Notes: generated from the letters alone by a model not told the origin. Shown: positions 26,117 to 35,487, counted from the first letter of the stretch. The stretch: DNA of 64,000 nucleotides from Thiocapsa bogorovii (GCF_021228795.1 NZ_CP089309.1:248001-312000); one strand, 5' to 3'. A program made the numbers and translations.

Positions 26117-27339
26117 GGCCGATCCGATTTGACAACGTCTTTGAGCAGGGCGGTGCCCTTGTCGAACCCTTCGGCGAAGGTGCGGCGCAACCCCTCGGCG
26201 TCCGCGGGCAGCCCCCGGCGTCGGCGATTGAAGTGAAACCCGGCGGCCTTACCGAGCGCATAGGTTGTCGCGCCGCTGGCGGTCGCGCCCCAGACGGCAC
26301 CGGCCGTTTGGCCCCAGACCGGAATCAGCTTGACCAGGGAGCGGCCGGCGCTGCGCGCCGCATAGGCCACACCGATGCCGGTGCCGAGCAGACCCAAGAA
26401 CTCGATGATGGCGCGGCGATCCCAGTCCTGACCGTAGAGCGTGGCGAGACTTTGCAGCATCTTTGCCTGGATCGCCGGCACACCGACCAGATCCACCAAG
26501 GGAAGCGCGCCGACACCGGCCGCCGCAATCGCATAACCGACGATGTGCGGGTGGGCGGATCGGGCATAGGCGTCGCGCACGCCGGCATCGCTGCGCAACA
26601 GGGCCTGGAGACGCAGGGTCGAGACCCCGTCGATTGCCTGCCACAGGGCATCCAGGCCGTAGTCCGGCGGGTCGAATCCATCTTCGGGGAGCGTGAGATC
26701 GATCGGCACCCACCGCACCGGGATCTCGCCCGGCAGCGCTCCGAGTCGATCTCTTTGCGCACGCAAGGCACGGGCGAGGTCGATGGGGACGGATTCCTGC
26801 CAGCCCTCATCCTCGAACGGATAGGGCGAGGGATGCTCGCCGCCCGGCGGATAAGCCTCATGCAATCCGGTCTGCGCGATCACCAAGGGCCATTCCGGGT
26901 GGCGCCCGCGCACCTGACGCAGGACCGCACGAACATCGTCCTGGACAATATCCGTTGCCTTCATCACGGCCAACAAGAGATGGGCCTGTGACTCGCAGTA
27001 GTGGATGTCGGCGCTCGGGTCATAGGCGACCTCGCCGAGGCCGCGGGTATCGAGGAAGCGCACCAAGGGCGCCTCCGCAGGAAAGTCGTAGAGCCGCGTC
27101 GTCGCCGTACAGGGCTGGAAACCGTTGCCGATCTCGGCAAGCCCGCTCCCGGTGAGCGCCCGAATGATGGAGGTCTTTCCGGATTGAGTCTTGCCGATCA
27201 GCCAGACCACGGGAAGCGGATGCCGCGCGCGGGCCTCCTGCAGGGCTGCACCGAGACGCGCGTCATCGACCCGCGGCTCTAGCAGCGCCTCGCGCAACCC
27301 GCGCCAGCGATCCGACCACCGTGTCCAGGGATTTTGCAT
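26113..27339 (-). CDS. GTPase with C-terminal DUF697 (YcjF-like) domain
   Basis: A 408-residue protein starting MQNPWTRWSDRWRGL, with GAGGT ahead of ATG 27339. The GTPase domain shows G1 VVWLIGKTQSGKTSIIRALTG at about residues 43-62 (key residues GKTQSGKTS), and G3 DTRGLGEV near 96. Residues 265-365 match DUF697: IVGYAIAAAGVGALPLVDLV, MLQSLATLYG, then a glycine-rich amphipathic membrane segment ending TYALGKAAGFHFN. The combination is seen in YcjF/YfjP-like membrane GTPases. It is the first gene of a two-gene operon with the next GTPase, and is divergent from the penicillin-binding protein gene. Biological role unknown. Confidence 0.82.
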   Translation of the reverse strand: MQNPWTRWSDRWRGLREALLEPRVDDARLGAALQEARARHPLPVVWLIGKTQSGKTSIIRALTGSGLAEIGNGFQPCTATTRLYDFPAEAPLVRFLDTRGLGEVAYDPSADIHYCESQAHLLLAVMKATDIVQDDVRAVLRQVRGRHPEWPLVIAQTGLHEAYPPGGEHPSPYPFEDEGWQESVPIDLARALRAQRDRLGALPGEIPVRWVPIDLTLPEDGFDPPDYGLDALWQAIDGVSTLRLQALLRSDAGVRDAYARSAHPHIVGYAIAAAGVGALPLVDLVGVPAIQAKMLQSLATLYGQDWDRRAIIEFLGLLGTGIGVAYAARSAGRSLVKLIPVWGQTAGAVWGATASGATTYALGKAAGFHFNRRRRGLPADAEGLRRTFAEGFDKGTALLKDVVKSDRP

Positions 27340-27626
27340 CAGCACCTCGATCCCGACTCTCCGATAAAGCAGCAACACCCTCGCGCCTCCGCAGCAGGCA
27401 GCCCGATCCGAGCCGGCCGCTTTCGACCCCTGGCGATTCCCCGATCCTGTGTAATAATTCTCGCCGACGCCGGACCTCCGGCCATCCGTGGCTTCCGTCC
27501 ACTCAATCGAACCGCATCCGCCGCTGCTGCTCCGGAATGACGGAAGGCCGATGTCCCGGCGGGAACGCCACATGGGACGGCGGACGGGTTTCGGACACCT
27601 TTCATTATCGCCGAGATATCCCTCTC

Positions 27627-28562
27627 ATGCCCCCATTGTCGTTGTCGCCGATCAACCTACTCGGCCCGCTGCACCCTCCAGCCAGGAAGGCTCGATCGAT
27701 CAAAGAGATCGGTCCGATGCTCTTATCGGCACTGATGCTCGCCGGCATCATCCTCTGCAGCGACGCCTTCGCCGCGACTCAGCACCAGGGCTCCGGCACC
27801 TCGGCCCTCAAGATCAATTCAGCCAGCGCCCTGATCGTCGACGAAAGGGGCAACCGGATCTACGGCAAGAACACCCGGGATGTCAAACCCATTGCCTCCG
27901 TCACGAAGCTGATGACGGCGATGGTGGTCTTGGACTCCGGCGCCTCTTTAGATGCGCCCATCACCATCACCGAGGCCGACCGCGACACCCTGCGCCACAG
28001 CCGCTCGCGCCTGCGGATCGGCCAAGCGACATTATCGCGCCGCGAGATGCTGATGGTCGCACTCATGTCCTCGGACAACCGTGCCGCCGCCGCCCTGGCG
28101 CGCACCTCGCCGGGCGGGACGCCGCGATTCGTTGCGGCCATGAACCGCAAGGCCCAAGCACTCGGAATGCGCGATACCTCCTTTGTCGACAGCAGCGGGC
28201 TGGACAACCGCAACCGCTCCACGGCCGAGGATTTGGTCAAGATGGTTCGCGGTGCTGCCCAGTATCCCTTGATCCGTGAAGCCACCTCGCTTGGCGAGAT
28301 GAAGGTCCAGCCTTTCGCCGGCGCCGGCGCCCTGGAGTACCGCAACACCAATCCGCTGGTGCGCAACCCGGAATGGCATGTCGAGGTGAGCAAGACCGGG
28401 TTCATCAACGAGGCCGGCCATTGCCTGGTAATGCAGACCCGAATCGGCGATCGGCGACTTTATGTCGTCTTTCTGGACGCGGTCGGCAAGCTCACGCCTG
28501 TCGGCGACTCGAACCGTCTGCGCCACTGGCTCGCCGACGGACAACGCATCGCAGGGAATTGA
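27627..28562 (+). CDS. pbpG: D-alanyl-D-alanine endopeptidase (PBP7-like)
   Basis: A periplasmic S11 serine peptidase that cuts peptidoglycan cross-links. Catalytic motifs are all visible: SVTK at about residue 91, SSDN at about 148 and KTG at about 256 (VSKTGFINEAGHCLVMQ). The hydrophobic signal segment LLSALMLAGIILCSDAFA is cleaved probably before Ala-Thr-Gln. From ATG 27627 the protein has 311 residues, close to E. coli PBP7, but with a long basic n-region; ATG 27717 would give 281 residues and lacks positive charges before the core, so I prefer the earlier start. Divergent from the GTPase operon. Confidence 0.88.
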   Translation: MPPLSLSPINLLGPLHPPARKARSIKEIGPMLLSALMLAGIILCSDAFAATQHQGSGTSALKINSASALIVDERGNRIYGKNTRDVKPIASVTKLMTAMVVLDSGASLDAPITITEADRDTLRHSRSRLRIGQATLSRREMLMVALMSSDNRAAAALARTSPGGTPRFVAAMNRKAQALGMRDTSFVDSSGLDNRNRSTAEDLVKMVRGAAQYPLIREATSLGEMKVQPFAGAGALEYRNTNPLVRNPEWHVEVSKTGFINEAGHCLVMQTRIGDRRLYVVFLDAVGKLTPVGDSNRLRHWLADGQRIAGN

Positions 28563-28583
28563 TCCCGCACCGCGTCGCATCCG

Positions 28584-29198
28584 ATGTACGCAGGAGAGCG
28601 CTTCAACAGCATCTCGCACCTGGTCGGCGCGGTCCTCGCGCTGATCGGTGTCGCGGTGCTCGTGACCCTTGCCGGGATGCAGGGTGGCGCCCTTCGGATC
28701 GTCAGCTTCAGTGTCTACGGCGCCACGCTGTTTCTGCTCTACCTCTTCTCGACCCTTTATCACAGCCTCCGGGGGCGCACAAAGCAGGTCTTCAAGATCC
28801 TCGACCATGCAGCCATCTACCTGCTGATTGCCGGCACATACACCCCGTTCAGCCTGCTGGTACTGAAGGGGTCGACGGGGTGGTGGATGTTCGGGGCCAT
28901 CTGGACCCTCGCCGGCATCGGTGTCCTGATCGACAGCATCCCCCACGGAAGACGGCGAATCCTGCCGATGATCATCTATCTCACCATGGGCTGGCTGATC
29001 GTCTTCGCACTCGAGCCCCTGGTGGAAAGCCTACCTGCGGCCGGCGTCCGCGGGCTCGTGGCCGGCGGCCTCTTATACACCTTCGGCATCATCTTCTACG
29101 CCTTGGACAGTCGCTTCTCCTGGTCCCACGGTGTCTGGCACCTCTTCGTGCTCGCGGGCAGCATCAGCCACTATCTGACGATCCTGATTTTTCTTTGA
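28584..29198 (+). CDS. Hemolysin III / PAQR family membrane protein (YqfA-like)
   Basis: A 204-residue seven-helix membrane protein. The zinc-site signatures of the PAQR superfamily are present: FSTLYHSLRG in the second helix, DHAAIYLLIAGTYTPF following it, and HGVWHLFVLAGSISHYL near the C-terminus. Together they supply the Ser, Asp and three His residues of a putative membrane hydrolase. E. coli YqfA is the nearest familiar relative. It starts 21 bases after pbpG and may share its transcript. Substrate unknown. Confidence 0.92.
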   Translation: MYAGERFNSISHLVGAVLALIGVAVLVTLAGMQGGALRIVSFSVYGATLFLLYLFSTLYHSLRGRTKQVFKILDHAAIYLLIAGTYTPFSLLVLKGSTGWWMFGAIWTLAGIGVLIDSIPHGRRRILPMIIYLTMGWLIVFALEPLVESLPAAGVRGLVAGGLLYTFGIIFYALDSRFSWSHGVWHLFVLAGSISHYLTILIFL

Positions 29199-29223
29199 TT
29201 TCCGCACCACAGGCTTAGGCGAT

Positions 29224-30327
29224 TCACGACTTCCACCCTGCGTAACTTTGCAACCAGTGGGCATAAGGCGCAGGGAGTATCCAGGCGGAGCGCTCGACAC
29301 CCAGCGTGCGGGCGGCTTCGTACGGCCAGTGCGGGTTCGCCAAGTGCGCGCGCCCGATCATCACCAGATCCAATTGCGCGCTCGCGACAGCGCCTTGGGC
29401 GATCTCAGGGACGTCGAACCCCCAGGCAGACGCCACCGAGAGCCCGGACTCGCGCCGCACGCGCTCCGCGACGGGCGCGAGAAATCCCGGCGCCCACGGG
29501 ATCCGAGCGGTCGGGGTGGAAAATCCAATGCTCACGCTCAAGAGATCGAGACCGTGGCCTTTGAACGCCTTGGCCAGCTCGATCGACTCGGCCAGTGTCT
29601 CCTCATCGCGTCCGTCGTATTCGATCACGCCGAATCGCGCGGTCAGGGGAAGATTCTCGGGCCACACCTCGCGTACGGCATCGAGTGTTTCCAACAGGAA
29701 TCGGCACCGGTTCTCCAGGCTCCCGCCATAAGCATCCTCGCGCTGGTTGGAATGGGTGGAGAAGAAGCTCTGGCCCAGATAGCCATGCGCGAAATGCAGC
29801 TCGAGCCAGCGGAACCCGGCATCCCGCGCGCGCCGTGCAGCGGCCTTGAAGTCGGAGCGTACCCGAGCGATGTCGTCCATGGTCATGGCCTGCGGCACCT
29901 TCGGGAGATTCGCACCGTAGGGGATCGCCGAGGGCGCGATCGTCTTCCATCCGCGCGGGTCGCCCTCGGGGATGTGATCGTCGCCTTCCCACGGACGGTT
30001 TGCGCTCGCCTTCCGGCCGGCATGTCCGATCTGAATGCCCGGCACGGCGCCGGCCGCCTTGATGGCCTCGACTGCGTGCGCAAGCGCCTGCCCCTGCTCG
30101 TCGTTCCAAAGACCGGTACAGTTGGGCGTAATGCGCCCTTCCGGGGAGACCGCGGTCGCCTCGACGATGACCAGACCGGCGCCGCCTCGCGCGAGACCGG
30201 CAAGATGCACCAGATGCCAGTCGTTGACGAAACCGTCGATCGCCGAGTATTGGCACATGGGCGGCACGGCGATGCGGTTGCGCAGCCTCACGTCCTTGAG
30301 CGTGAAGGGTTGGAAGAGAGCGGACAT
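29224..30327 (-). CDS. NADH:flavin oxidoreductase, old yellow enzyme (YqjM class)
   Basis: A 367-residue FMN-dependent ene-reductase. The N-terminal FTLKDVRLRNRIAVPPMCQYS contains the redox-tuning Cys at about residue 25 typical of the thermophilic-like (YqjM) class. ATAVSPEGRITP, QIGHAGRKA, the proton-relay region LELHFAHGYLGQSFFS (Phe replaces the more usual Ala) and STHSNQREDAYGGSLENR follow. VMIGRAHLANPHWP closes the phosphate site. It probably reduces activated alkenes at NAD(P)H expense; the natural substrate is unknown. The intergenic repeat at 30367 lies just upstream of its start. Confidence 0.92.
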   Translation of the reverse strand: MSALFQPFTLKDVRLRNRIAVPPMCQYSAIDGFVNDWHLVHLAGLARGGAGLVIVEATAVSPEGRITPNCTGLWNDEQGQALAHAVEAIKAAGAVPGIQIGHAGRKASANRPWEGDDHIPEGDPRGWKTIAPSAIPYGANLPKVPQAMTMDDIARVRSDFKAAARRARDAGFRWLELHFAHGYLGQSFFSTHSNQREDAYGGSLENRCRFLLETLDAVREVWPENLPLTARFGVIEYDGRDEETLAESIELAKAFKGHGLDLLSVSIGFSTPTARIPWAPGFLAPVAERVRRESGLSVASAWGFDVPEIAQGAVASAQLDLVMIGRAHLANPHWPYEAARTLGVERSAWILPAPYAHWLQSYAGWKS

Positions 30328-30366
30328 GGTGACTCCTTGGTCAAGTGGTCGAAATATCGGGAGACT

Positions 30367-30425
30367 CTCTCACGGAGACACGAAGATCACGCAGAGACAC
30401 CCTAAGATCCGTGGCTCCGTGAGAG
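30367..30425. repeat. Inverted repeat CTCTCACGGAG...CTCCGTGAGAG
   Basis: Perfect 11-base arms at 30367-30377 and 30415-30425. Between them the related text GACACGAAGATCACGCAGAGAC echoes the arm sequence. It is a known style of dispersed intergenic repeat in proteobacteria. It lies between the OYE start and the end of the GNAT gene. Confidence 0.65.
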
Positions 30426-30520
30426 GGATTCGAAGACAGATGGTCGGCAGACTGCGTCTGTGCGGCCCGGCCCCGGAAACGCTGCATGGTCCCGGGTATC
30501 GAATCACGCTTCGCCCATGC

Positions 30521-31030
30521 TCAGGCGCTCGACCCGAGACGCTTTTCCATGAATCGGTATTGTACGGAGCGCTCGCCGGCACTCCCGGCGCCGAAGCCAA
30601 GCGCGCGGTAGAGCCCCTCGGCTCGCGGATTGTCCTCGCGCACCTCGAGCGTGAGCTTACAGCAGTCGCGTCGCCTCGCCTCTGCCTCGATCGCCGCCAA
30701 CAGCGCAGTGGCGATACCCCTGCCCCGATGGCCTGGAAGCACCGCCAAATCGTGGATATTCAGCAGCGCTCTGGCACGGAAGGTCGAGAACCCCTGAAAG
30801 CAGATCGCCAGCCCGACGGCATCCTCCCCATCGAAGGCCAGGAGCACCAAATGATCGGGAATGCCTCGCAAGGCCGGCACCAGACGTTCCTTCACGTCCT
30901 CGGAAAGCGGCCCGTCCGCACCCATGGCATCCTCGGCGTAGGCGTTCAGCAGGGCCACGACGGCGCTTGCGTCGCCGGATCGGTCCAGATCGGCGGACCG
31001 GATCCGGCCCGAAAAACGCTGTCGATACAT
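30521..31030 (-). CDS. GNAT family N-acetyltransferase
   Basis: A 169-residue acetyltransferase. The acetyl-CoA pyrophosphate loop LPGHRGRGIATAL lies at about residues 95-108. It is preceded by LNIHDLAVLP and followed by KLTLEVREDNPRAEGLYRALGF, a textbook GNAT arrangement. The N-terminal half (VVALLNAYAEDAMG) and LLAFDGEDAVGLAICFQGFSTF resemble the GNATs that act on small molecules rather than ribosomal proteins, but the substrate is not identifiable. Transcribed toward the OYE gene and separated from it by the 30367 repeat. Confidence 0.88.
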   Translation of the reverse strand: MYRQRFSGRIRSADLDRSGDASAVVALLNAYAEDAMGADGPLSEDVKERLVPALRGIPDHLVLLAFDGEDAVGLAICFQGFSTFRARALLNIHDLAVLPGHRGRGIATALLAAIEAEARRRDCCKLTLEVREDNPRAEGLYRALGFGAGSAGERSVQYRFMEKRLGSSA

Positions 31031-31253
31031 CCTGATTCCTCTATGTCGCGCAGGCGGCGAACCCGACCCTTAAACGCTCTGCCGCAGCCTCGCGGCGCTC
31101 GCCTATAATCGCTCGGCCCCATACATCGTCAGCACACCCGAGCAACCCCGGCCAACGCCGCCGTCCGGCCACCGATCACCGATCCGGTAAATCCGACGGC
31201 CCGGCAGCGACGCCGCGCGGCGGGTGACCGGCAACACTGGAGACAGAGAATCC

Positions 31254-32180
31254 ATGGCATCGATCGAGCGCGTGATGCGGTTGCGAAGCGAGCTTGAAGC
31301 GCGCTTGTTGTGGATCTCGTTGGGCGCGACCCTGGTGATCGCCGGGCTCGGCATCCTGTTCGGGCTCTTGGCCCGATCGACCGCTATTCTCTTCGACGGA
31401 TTCTTCTCGCTCGTCGATGTCGCGGTGACCTGGCTGACACTTGTCGTGGCGCGCTTGGTCGCCAGCCAAGGCGATCGCCGCTTCCAGTACGGGTTCTGGC
31501 ATCTGGAGCCGATGGTCATCGCACTGAAGGCATCGGTGCTCATCGTCCTGGTCGCTTACGCCTTCTTCAGTGCGGTGAACAGCATCCTCAAGGGCGGCTA
31601 CGAGCCCGAGTTCGGCATGGCCCTCGTCTACGCGTGCAGTGTCGCCCTGATCTCCTACGGGATGTGGTGGTGGATGGGCCGCCAGGCCGAGCGCATCGAC
31701 TCGGGTCTGGTACGCTTGGACGTCAAGGCATGGCTGATGTCGGCCCTGATCACCACCGCGCTGCTGATTGCCTTCGGCGCGGCGCTGGCGATGAAAGGCA
31801 CCGACGCGGAGGGTTTCATCCGCTACGTCGACCCCCTTGTGCTGGCCGCCGTCGCACTCTTTCTCCTGCCCCTGCCCTTCCGCGAGGCGCGCGAATCGTT
31901 CGGCGAGATCCTCTTGATCAGCCCGCCTAACATGGACGCGCACGTCCGTTCGGTCATGACCGACTTCGTGGCCCGCCACGGCTTTTCGGACTATCGCAGC
32001 TATCTCTCCAAGGCCGGCCGCGCCCGATTTATCGAGATCTCCGTCCTGGTGCCGCCCGACCTCAGCCTCCCGGTCGGCGAGATCGACGCACTGCGATCCG
32101 AGATCGGAGACGCCATCGGCGGCGCGGGGCCGGATCGATGGCTCACCATCGTCTTCACTGCGGACCCGATACATCTGTGA
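31254..32180 (+). CDS. Cation diffusion facilitator family transporter
   Basis: A 308-residue metal-efflux protein with six hydrophobic segments. LFDGFFSLVDVAVTW at about residues 45-60 provides the Asp and second Asp of the CDF metal site, and FQYGFWHLEPMVIALKASVL continues the signature. Later DVKAWLMSALITTALL supplies a third-site Asp where canonical members have His-x3-Asp. The cytoplasmic C-terminal domain (MDAHVRSVMTDFVARHGF, FIEISVLVPPD) is present. This sequence is a divergent subgroup, so the metal (Zn, Mn, Co or Fe) is uncertain. ATG 31254 is chosen over an in-frame codon ten residues earlier. Confidence 0.88.
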   Translation: MASIERVMRLRSELEARLLWISLGATLVIAGLGILFGLLARSTAILFDGFFSLVDVAVTWLTLVVARLVASQGDRRFQYGFWHLEPMVIALKASVLIVLVAYAFFSAVNSILKGGYEPEFGMALVYACSVALISYGMWWWMGRQAERIDSGLVRLDVKAWLMSALITTALLIAFGAALAMKGTDAEGFIRYVDPLVLAAVALFLLPLPFREARESFGEILLISPPNMDAHVRSVMTDFVARHGFSDYRSYLSKAGRARFIEISVLVPPDLSLPVGEIDALRSEIGDAIGGAGPDRWLTIVFTADPIHL

Positions 32181-32198
32181 TACGCGGCCGACGCAAGG

Positions 32199-33398
32199 TC
32201 AGCCTGGCCCCCTCGTCGTCTCTTGAGGGGGACAGCAGAGGAGCCAATAGCTCCCGCCGGCCGCCAAGCCGCACATCGCCATGCCGAACAGCATCGGCTT
32301 CGCATCCCCGGTATGCATCAGGCTGACCAGGGATCCCATCACCGCGCCGAGCCCGAAGCGCGACGCCCCTGAGAAGGCCGATGCAGTCCCGGCCATCCGC
32401 GCGAAGTGGGCCATAAACCCGGCCATTGAATTGCCGAGCACGACCCCCGCCATCCCGAGATAAAGTAGGGTCGCGCCGACGATGGCCCACAGCGGCGGCG
32501 TCCCCCAAAGACTCAGCCCCAGCAGAATCAGCGCCGACAGCACCTGCACACCAAGTCCCCAACGCAGCAGACGCTCCGCCCCGAGACGGACAACCAATCG
32601 GGCATTCTGGCTGGTCACCACCATCGCCAAGGCCACATTCGCCCCGAAGAAGACCCCGAACCAACCCACCGGCACCCCGTGCAGCTCGATATACACGAAG
32701 GGCGAGGTGACGATGTACGTCATCATGCCGCCGAAGGAGAAGGCCCCGGTCAGCAAATATCCCATACCGACCCGATGTCGGAGCAAGCTCCGGTAATTGC
32801 GTAAAACCCGAGCCAACTCGGGCGGGTGGCGATCCGCGTGCAGAAGGGTCTCCGGGATCAGCCGAAAAAAGAGCCCGCTCGCGGTCAAGCCCAGGACCAA
32901 GAGCGCGACGAAGACCCAATGCCACTCCAGATAAGAGACGATGGCCCCGCCGATGGACGGCGCCAGCAGAGGCGCCAGTGCCGTCGTCAACATCACCAGA
33001 CTCATCACCCGCGCGTAGTGATCGCGCTCGAAGAGGTCCCGCACCAGAGCGGGCACCGTCACCGCCACCGCCGCTCCGCCCAGTCCTTGAACGGCGCGCC
33101 CCAACAGCAGCGTCTCCATCCGCTCGGCCAAGACACACATGAGCGCACCCAAACAGAAGAGCGCCAGGCCACCGCCGATGGTCGCCCGCCGTCCGTGGAC
33201 ATCCGAGGCCGGGCCCAGAACCAATTGGGCCAGAGCAAAGACGCCCAGGTATGCCGTCACGCTCAGCTGAGCCAGCTCGATCGTCGAGTCCAGGTCCTGC
33301 GCGATCGCGGGCAGGCTCGGTAGATACATGTCGATGGCAAAGGGTGTCAGGCCGGAGAGCAGCCCAAGCGTGAGGAGCGTCGAGAGGCGAATCTGCAT
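32199..33398 (-). CDS. MFS transporter, Bcr/CflA drug-resistance family
   Basis: A 399-residue twelve-helix efflux protein. LLSGLTPFAIDMYLPSLPAIA in helix 1 and LVLGPASDVHGRRATIGGGL after helix 2 are the diagnostic Bcr/CflA sequences, followed by GRAVQGLGGAAVAVTVPALVRDLF and MLTTALAPLLAPSIGGAI. ATG 33398 has GGAGGG six bases upstream; earlier in-frame codons would add an unrelated 45-residue extension. It is convergent with the CDF gene, 18 bases away. Exports drugs or metabolites; the substrate is unknown. Confidence 0.93.
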   Translation of the reverse strand: MQIRLSTLLTLGLLSGLTPFAIDMYLPSLPAIAQDLDSTIELAQLSVTAYLGVFALAQLVLGPASDVHGRRATIGGGLALFCLGALMCVLAERMETLLLGRAVQGLGGAAVAVTVPALVRDLFERDHYARVMSLVMLTTALAPLLAPSIGGAIVSYLEWHWVFVALLVLGLTASGLFFRLIPETLLHADRHPPELARVLRNYRSLLRHRVGMGYLLTGAFSFGGMMTYIVTSPFVYIELHGVPVGWFGVFFGANVALAMVVTSQNARLVVRLGAERLLRWGLGVQVLSALILLGLSLWGTPPLWAIVGATLLYLGMAGVVLGNSMAGFMAHFARMAGTASAFSGASRFGLGAVMGSLVSLMHTGDAKPMLFGMAMCGLAAGGSYWLLCCPPQETTRGPG

Positions 33399-33724
33399 GG
33401 GCCCTCCGGGCCGCCCCGGGCCCGCAGGCCGCGGAGGAAAGAGGAGAAGGGTAACGAGCGGGGCGGACCGGTACCGGGTTGACGTCCCCGCGCCGTATCT
33501 TGACCCAACTCGGGGAGGCGGCGCGGCGAGCACCGATCTCGACCAGCCTTGCGCTCCCGGGCGCGTTCAGCGGACGGCCGCCTTCGGATCAGGCAAGGCC
33601 GACCGAAAACGACTAAGTTATCACCGGAGCTCTTCCGGGTCTCCGATCCCGCGAACCTCGGATCGGTTTCGAAGGCTCGGCCCCCCTTACCACCGACTGA
33701 GTCGATTCCACCATGGAGGCATCT
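33399..33724. other. Divergent intergenic region
   Basis: Separates the MFS gene from the SDR gene and must contain promoters for both. AGCCTTGC (near 33544) and GCAAGGCC (near 33594) form a loose inverted repeat that could be an operator or terminator-like fold. No coding frame with protein character was found. Confidence 0.35.
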
Positions 33725-34498
33725 ATGCGGACCTTTGAAGGCAAGGTGGCACTGGTCACTGGCGGGAGCAGCGGGATCGGCGCGGCGACTGCGATCGCGC
33801 TCGCGCGCGGCGGAGCCAAGGTGGTCCTGGCCGCCGACCGGCCGGAAGGCAGCGACGCGGTGCTGAACGCGATCGCGGCGTTCGGAGGCGAAGCGATCTT
33901 CGTGAGGTCCGACGTCGCCCTCGACAACGAGGTCGAGGCCATGGTCGAGGCCACGATCGAGCGCTTCGGCCGACTCGATTGTGCCGTAAACGGTGCCGGC
34001 ATTACAGGCGACGTCAAGATACCGACGGCGGAGATCGAGCGGGCCAACTGGGACCGGGTCATCGGTATCAATCTCACCGGCGTCTGGTTGTGCATGAAGC
34101 ATCAGATCCCGGTCATGCTGGCGCAGGGCGCGGGGGCGATCGTAAATGTCTCCTCGATCTACGGTCTCAAACCCAGCGACGCCGGGCATGCGGCCTATTG
34201 CGCCAGCAAGTTCGGTGTGATCGGATTGTCGAAGACAGCAGCGGTGGATTACGGACAGCGGGGGCTTCGGATCAACGTCGTCGCGCCCGGCTTCACCGTC
34301 TCCGGGATCGTCGATCCCAATGCGGAAGGCGCCACGGAGAAGTACCGCACCATGACCGCGAAGTACTCGGCGATGAATCGCCTCGGAGACCCCCGCGAGA
34401 CGGCGGCCGCGATCGCCTGGCTGTGCTCGGATGCCGCCAGTTTCGTCAACGGTGCCGTGCTCACCGTCGACGGCGGGGACACGACACCTGTTTACTGA
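33725..34498 (+). CDS. Short-chain dehydrogenase/reductase (SDR)
   Basis: A classical 257-residue SDR: cofactor motif VTGGSSGIGAA at residues 11-21, Asn-x-Ala-Gly variant NGAGITG, the catalytic Ser in NVSSIYG, and YCASKFG with Tyr-x3-Lys near residue 158. GDP-x-Glu (LGDPRETAAAIAWLCSD) and FVNGAVLTVDGG close the fold. The NAG motif is altered to NGAG, a common variant. ATG 33725 is preceded by GGAGG at six bases, so I prefer it to the ATG four codons earlier. Substrate unknown; the closest general class is glucose/3-ketoacyl-ACP-like dehydrogenases. Confidence 0.9.
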   Translation: MRTFEGKVALVTGGSSGIGAATAIALARGGAKVVLAADRPEGSDAVLNAIAAFGGEAIFVRSDVALDNEVEAMVEATIERFGRLDCAVNGAGITGDVKIPTAEIERANWDRVIGINLTGVWLCMKHQIPVMLAQGAGAIVNVSSIYGLKPSDAGHAAYCASKFGVIGLSKTAAVDYGQRGLRINVVAPGFTVSGIVDPNAEGATEKYRTMTAKYSAMNRLGDPRETAAAIAWLCSDAASFVNGAVLTVDGGDTTPVY

Positions 34499-34525
34499 AC
34501 GCCCGGCGCGAGCGGCTCGGCCTTT

Positions 34526-35487
34526 TCAATGGAAATGATGCACGAGCCTCAGTTTGAACCTGGAGCCCTCGGGGCGATTCTCCGCCTCCGTCTCCCAATA
34601 GGCGTTGACGAAGAGATGGTCGTGTTTGGAGAAGTGGTAGACCAGCCCGGGGCCGATACCGATGACCTGCTCCTCGCTGTCGCGCACACCCCTACCATCG
34701 ATCTTGCTCTCGGTGAACTGCTTGAGAAAGTAGCCGTTGATGCCGATTCGCAGACGATTCGGCAGCACCTCGTAAGCACTCGCAAAGTTGGCATGGACGG
34801 CCTGGCCGGCTTGAGTATCGTTGGCCCCGAGCGGCTTGTAGGGATCGTCGTTCTCGGCGTTCCAGAGATAGTGCAGGCGCCAGGAGGCCGTCCATTTCGG
34901 TGTCAGGAAGGCCGTCGCGGCCCAATAGGGAGCGAAGGAGAAGTAATTGCTGCCGACGTTCAGGGCATCGTTCGCGTCGTAGGAGCCTGTTGGGAAGATC
35001 AGCTGAAATTCGACCCGCTGCACGAATCTGGGTCCGTTGGGACCCATGATGGGATCCCACTGAAGGTAGGGGCCGATCAAGAGATCCCCGAATTTGCGCC
35101 GTTCGCCGAAAGCGCGAAGTTGTCCTTCGGATCCAGATCGAAGCCGGCATAGGGCAACATGAGATTCATGCCCCATTTGCCGCCGAGCAGCAGGGACTGG
35201 TCCGATTGATAAACGAGCTGGGTCAAACCGATGTTCGCCTCGACCTCTGCCTTCTCGAGCCCGCGTGCGGTGGGCAGACGCAGATCAGCGCCGCCCGCAT
35301 CCTTGAGGCGACCGTTGCGATAAAACTGCACGTACTGCTGGGCGTACCATCCTGGCCCCGACGACGGCGCACCGTCCAGAAAGCTCGTAAACCCGAGATT
35401 GACGGCGGGCAGATCGTACGCCTGCGTCAGCGACGCCATCCCGAGCCCAACCGCCCCGACCAACAGCCTTGCAACCCTCTTCGTCAT
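34526..35487 (-). pseudogene. Frameshifted outer-membrane 'phenol degradation meta-pathway' protein (SphA-like)
   Basis: Two reading frames together make one protein. From ATG 35487: a signal peptide (MTKRVARLLVGAVGLGMASL, cleavage near TQAYD) and the family opening NLGFTSFLDGAPSSGPGWY, to NGANSG. The rest, [15 protein letters not shown] to KLRLVHHFH at 34526, is in another frame. The frames meet around 35080-35090, where a single base is missing in the AATTCGGGGATC stretch. The assembled product (about 320 residues) is a beta-barrel-like protein of the family annotated as transporters of aromatic catabolites. A sequencing error could also explain the frameshift, but neighbouring genes are decayed too. 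Confidence 0.8.
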
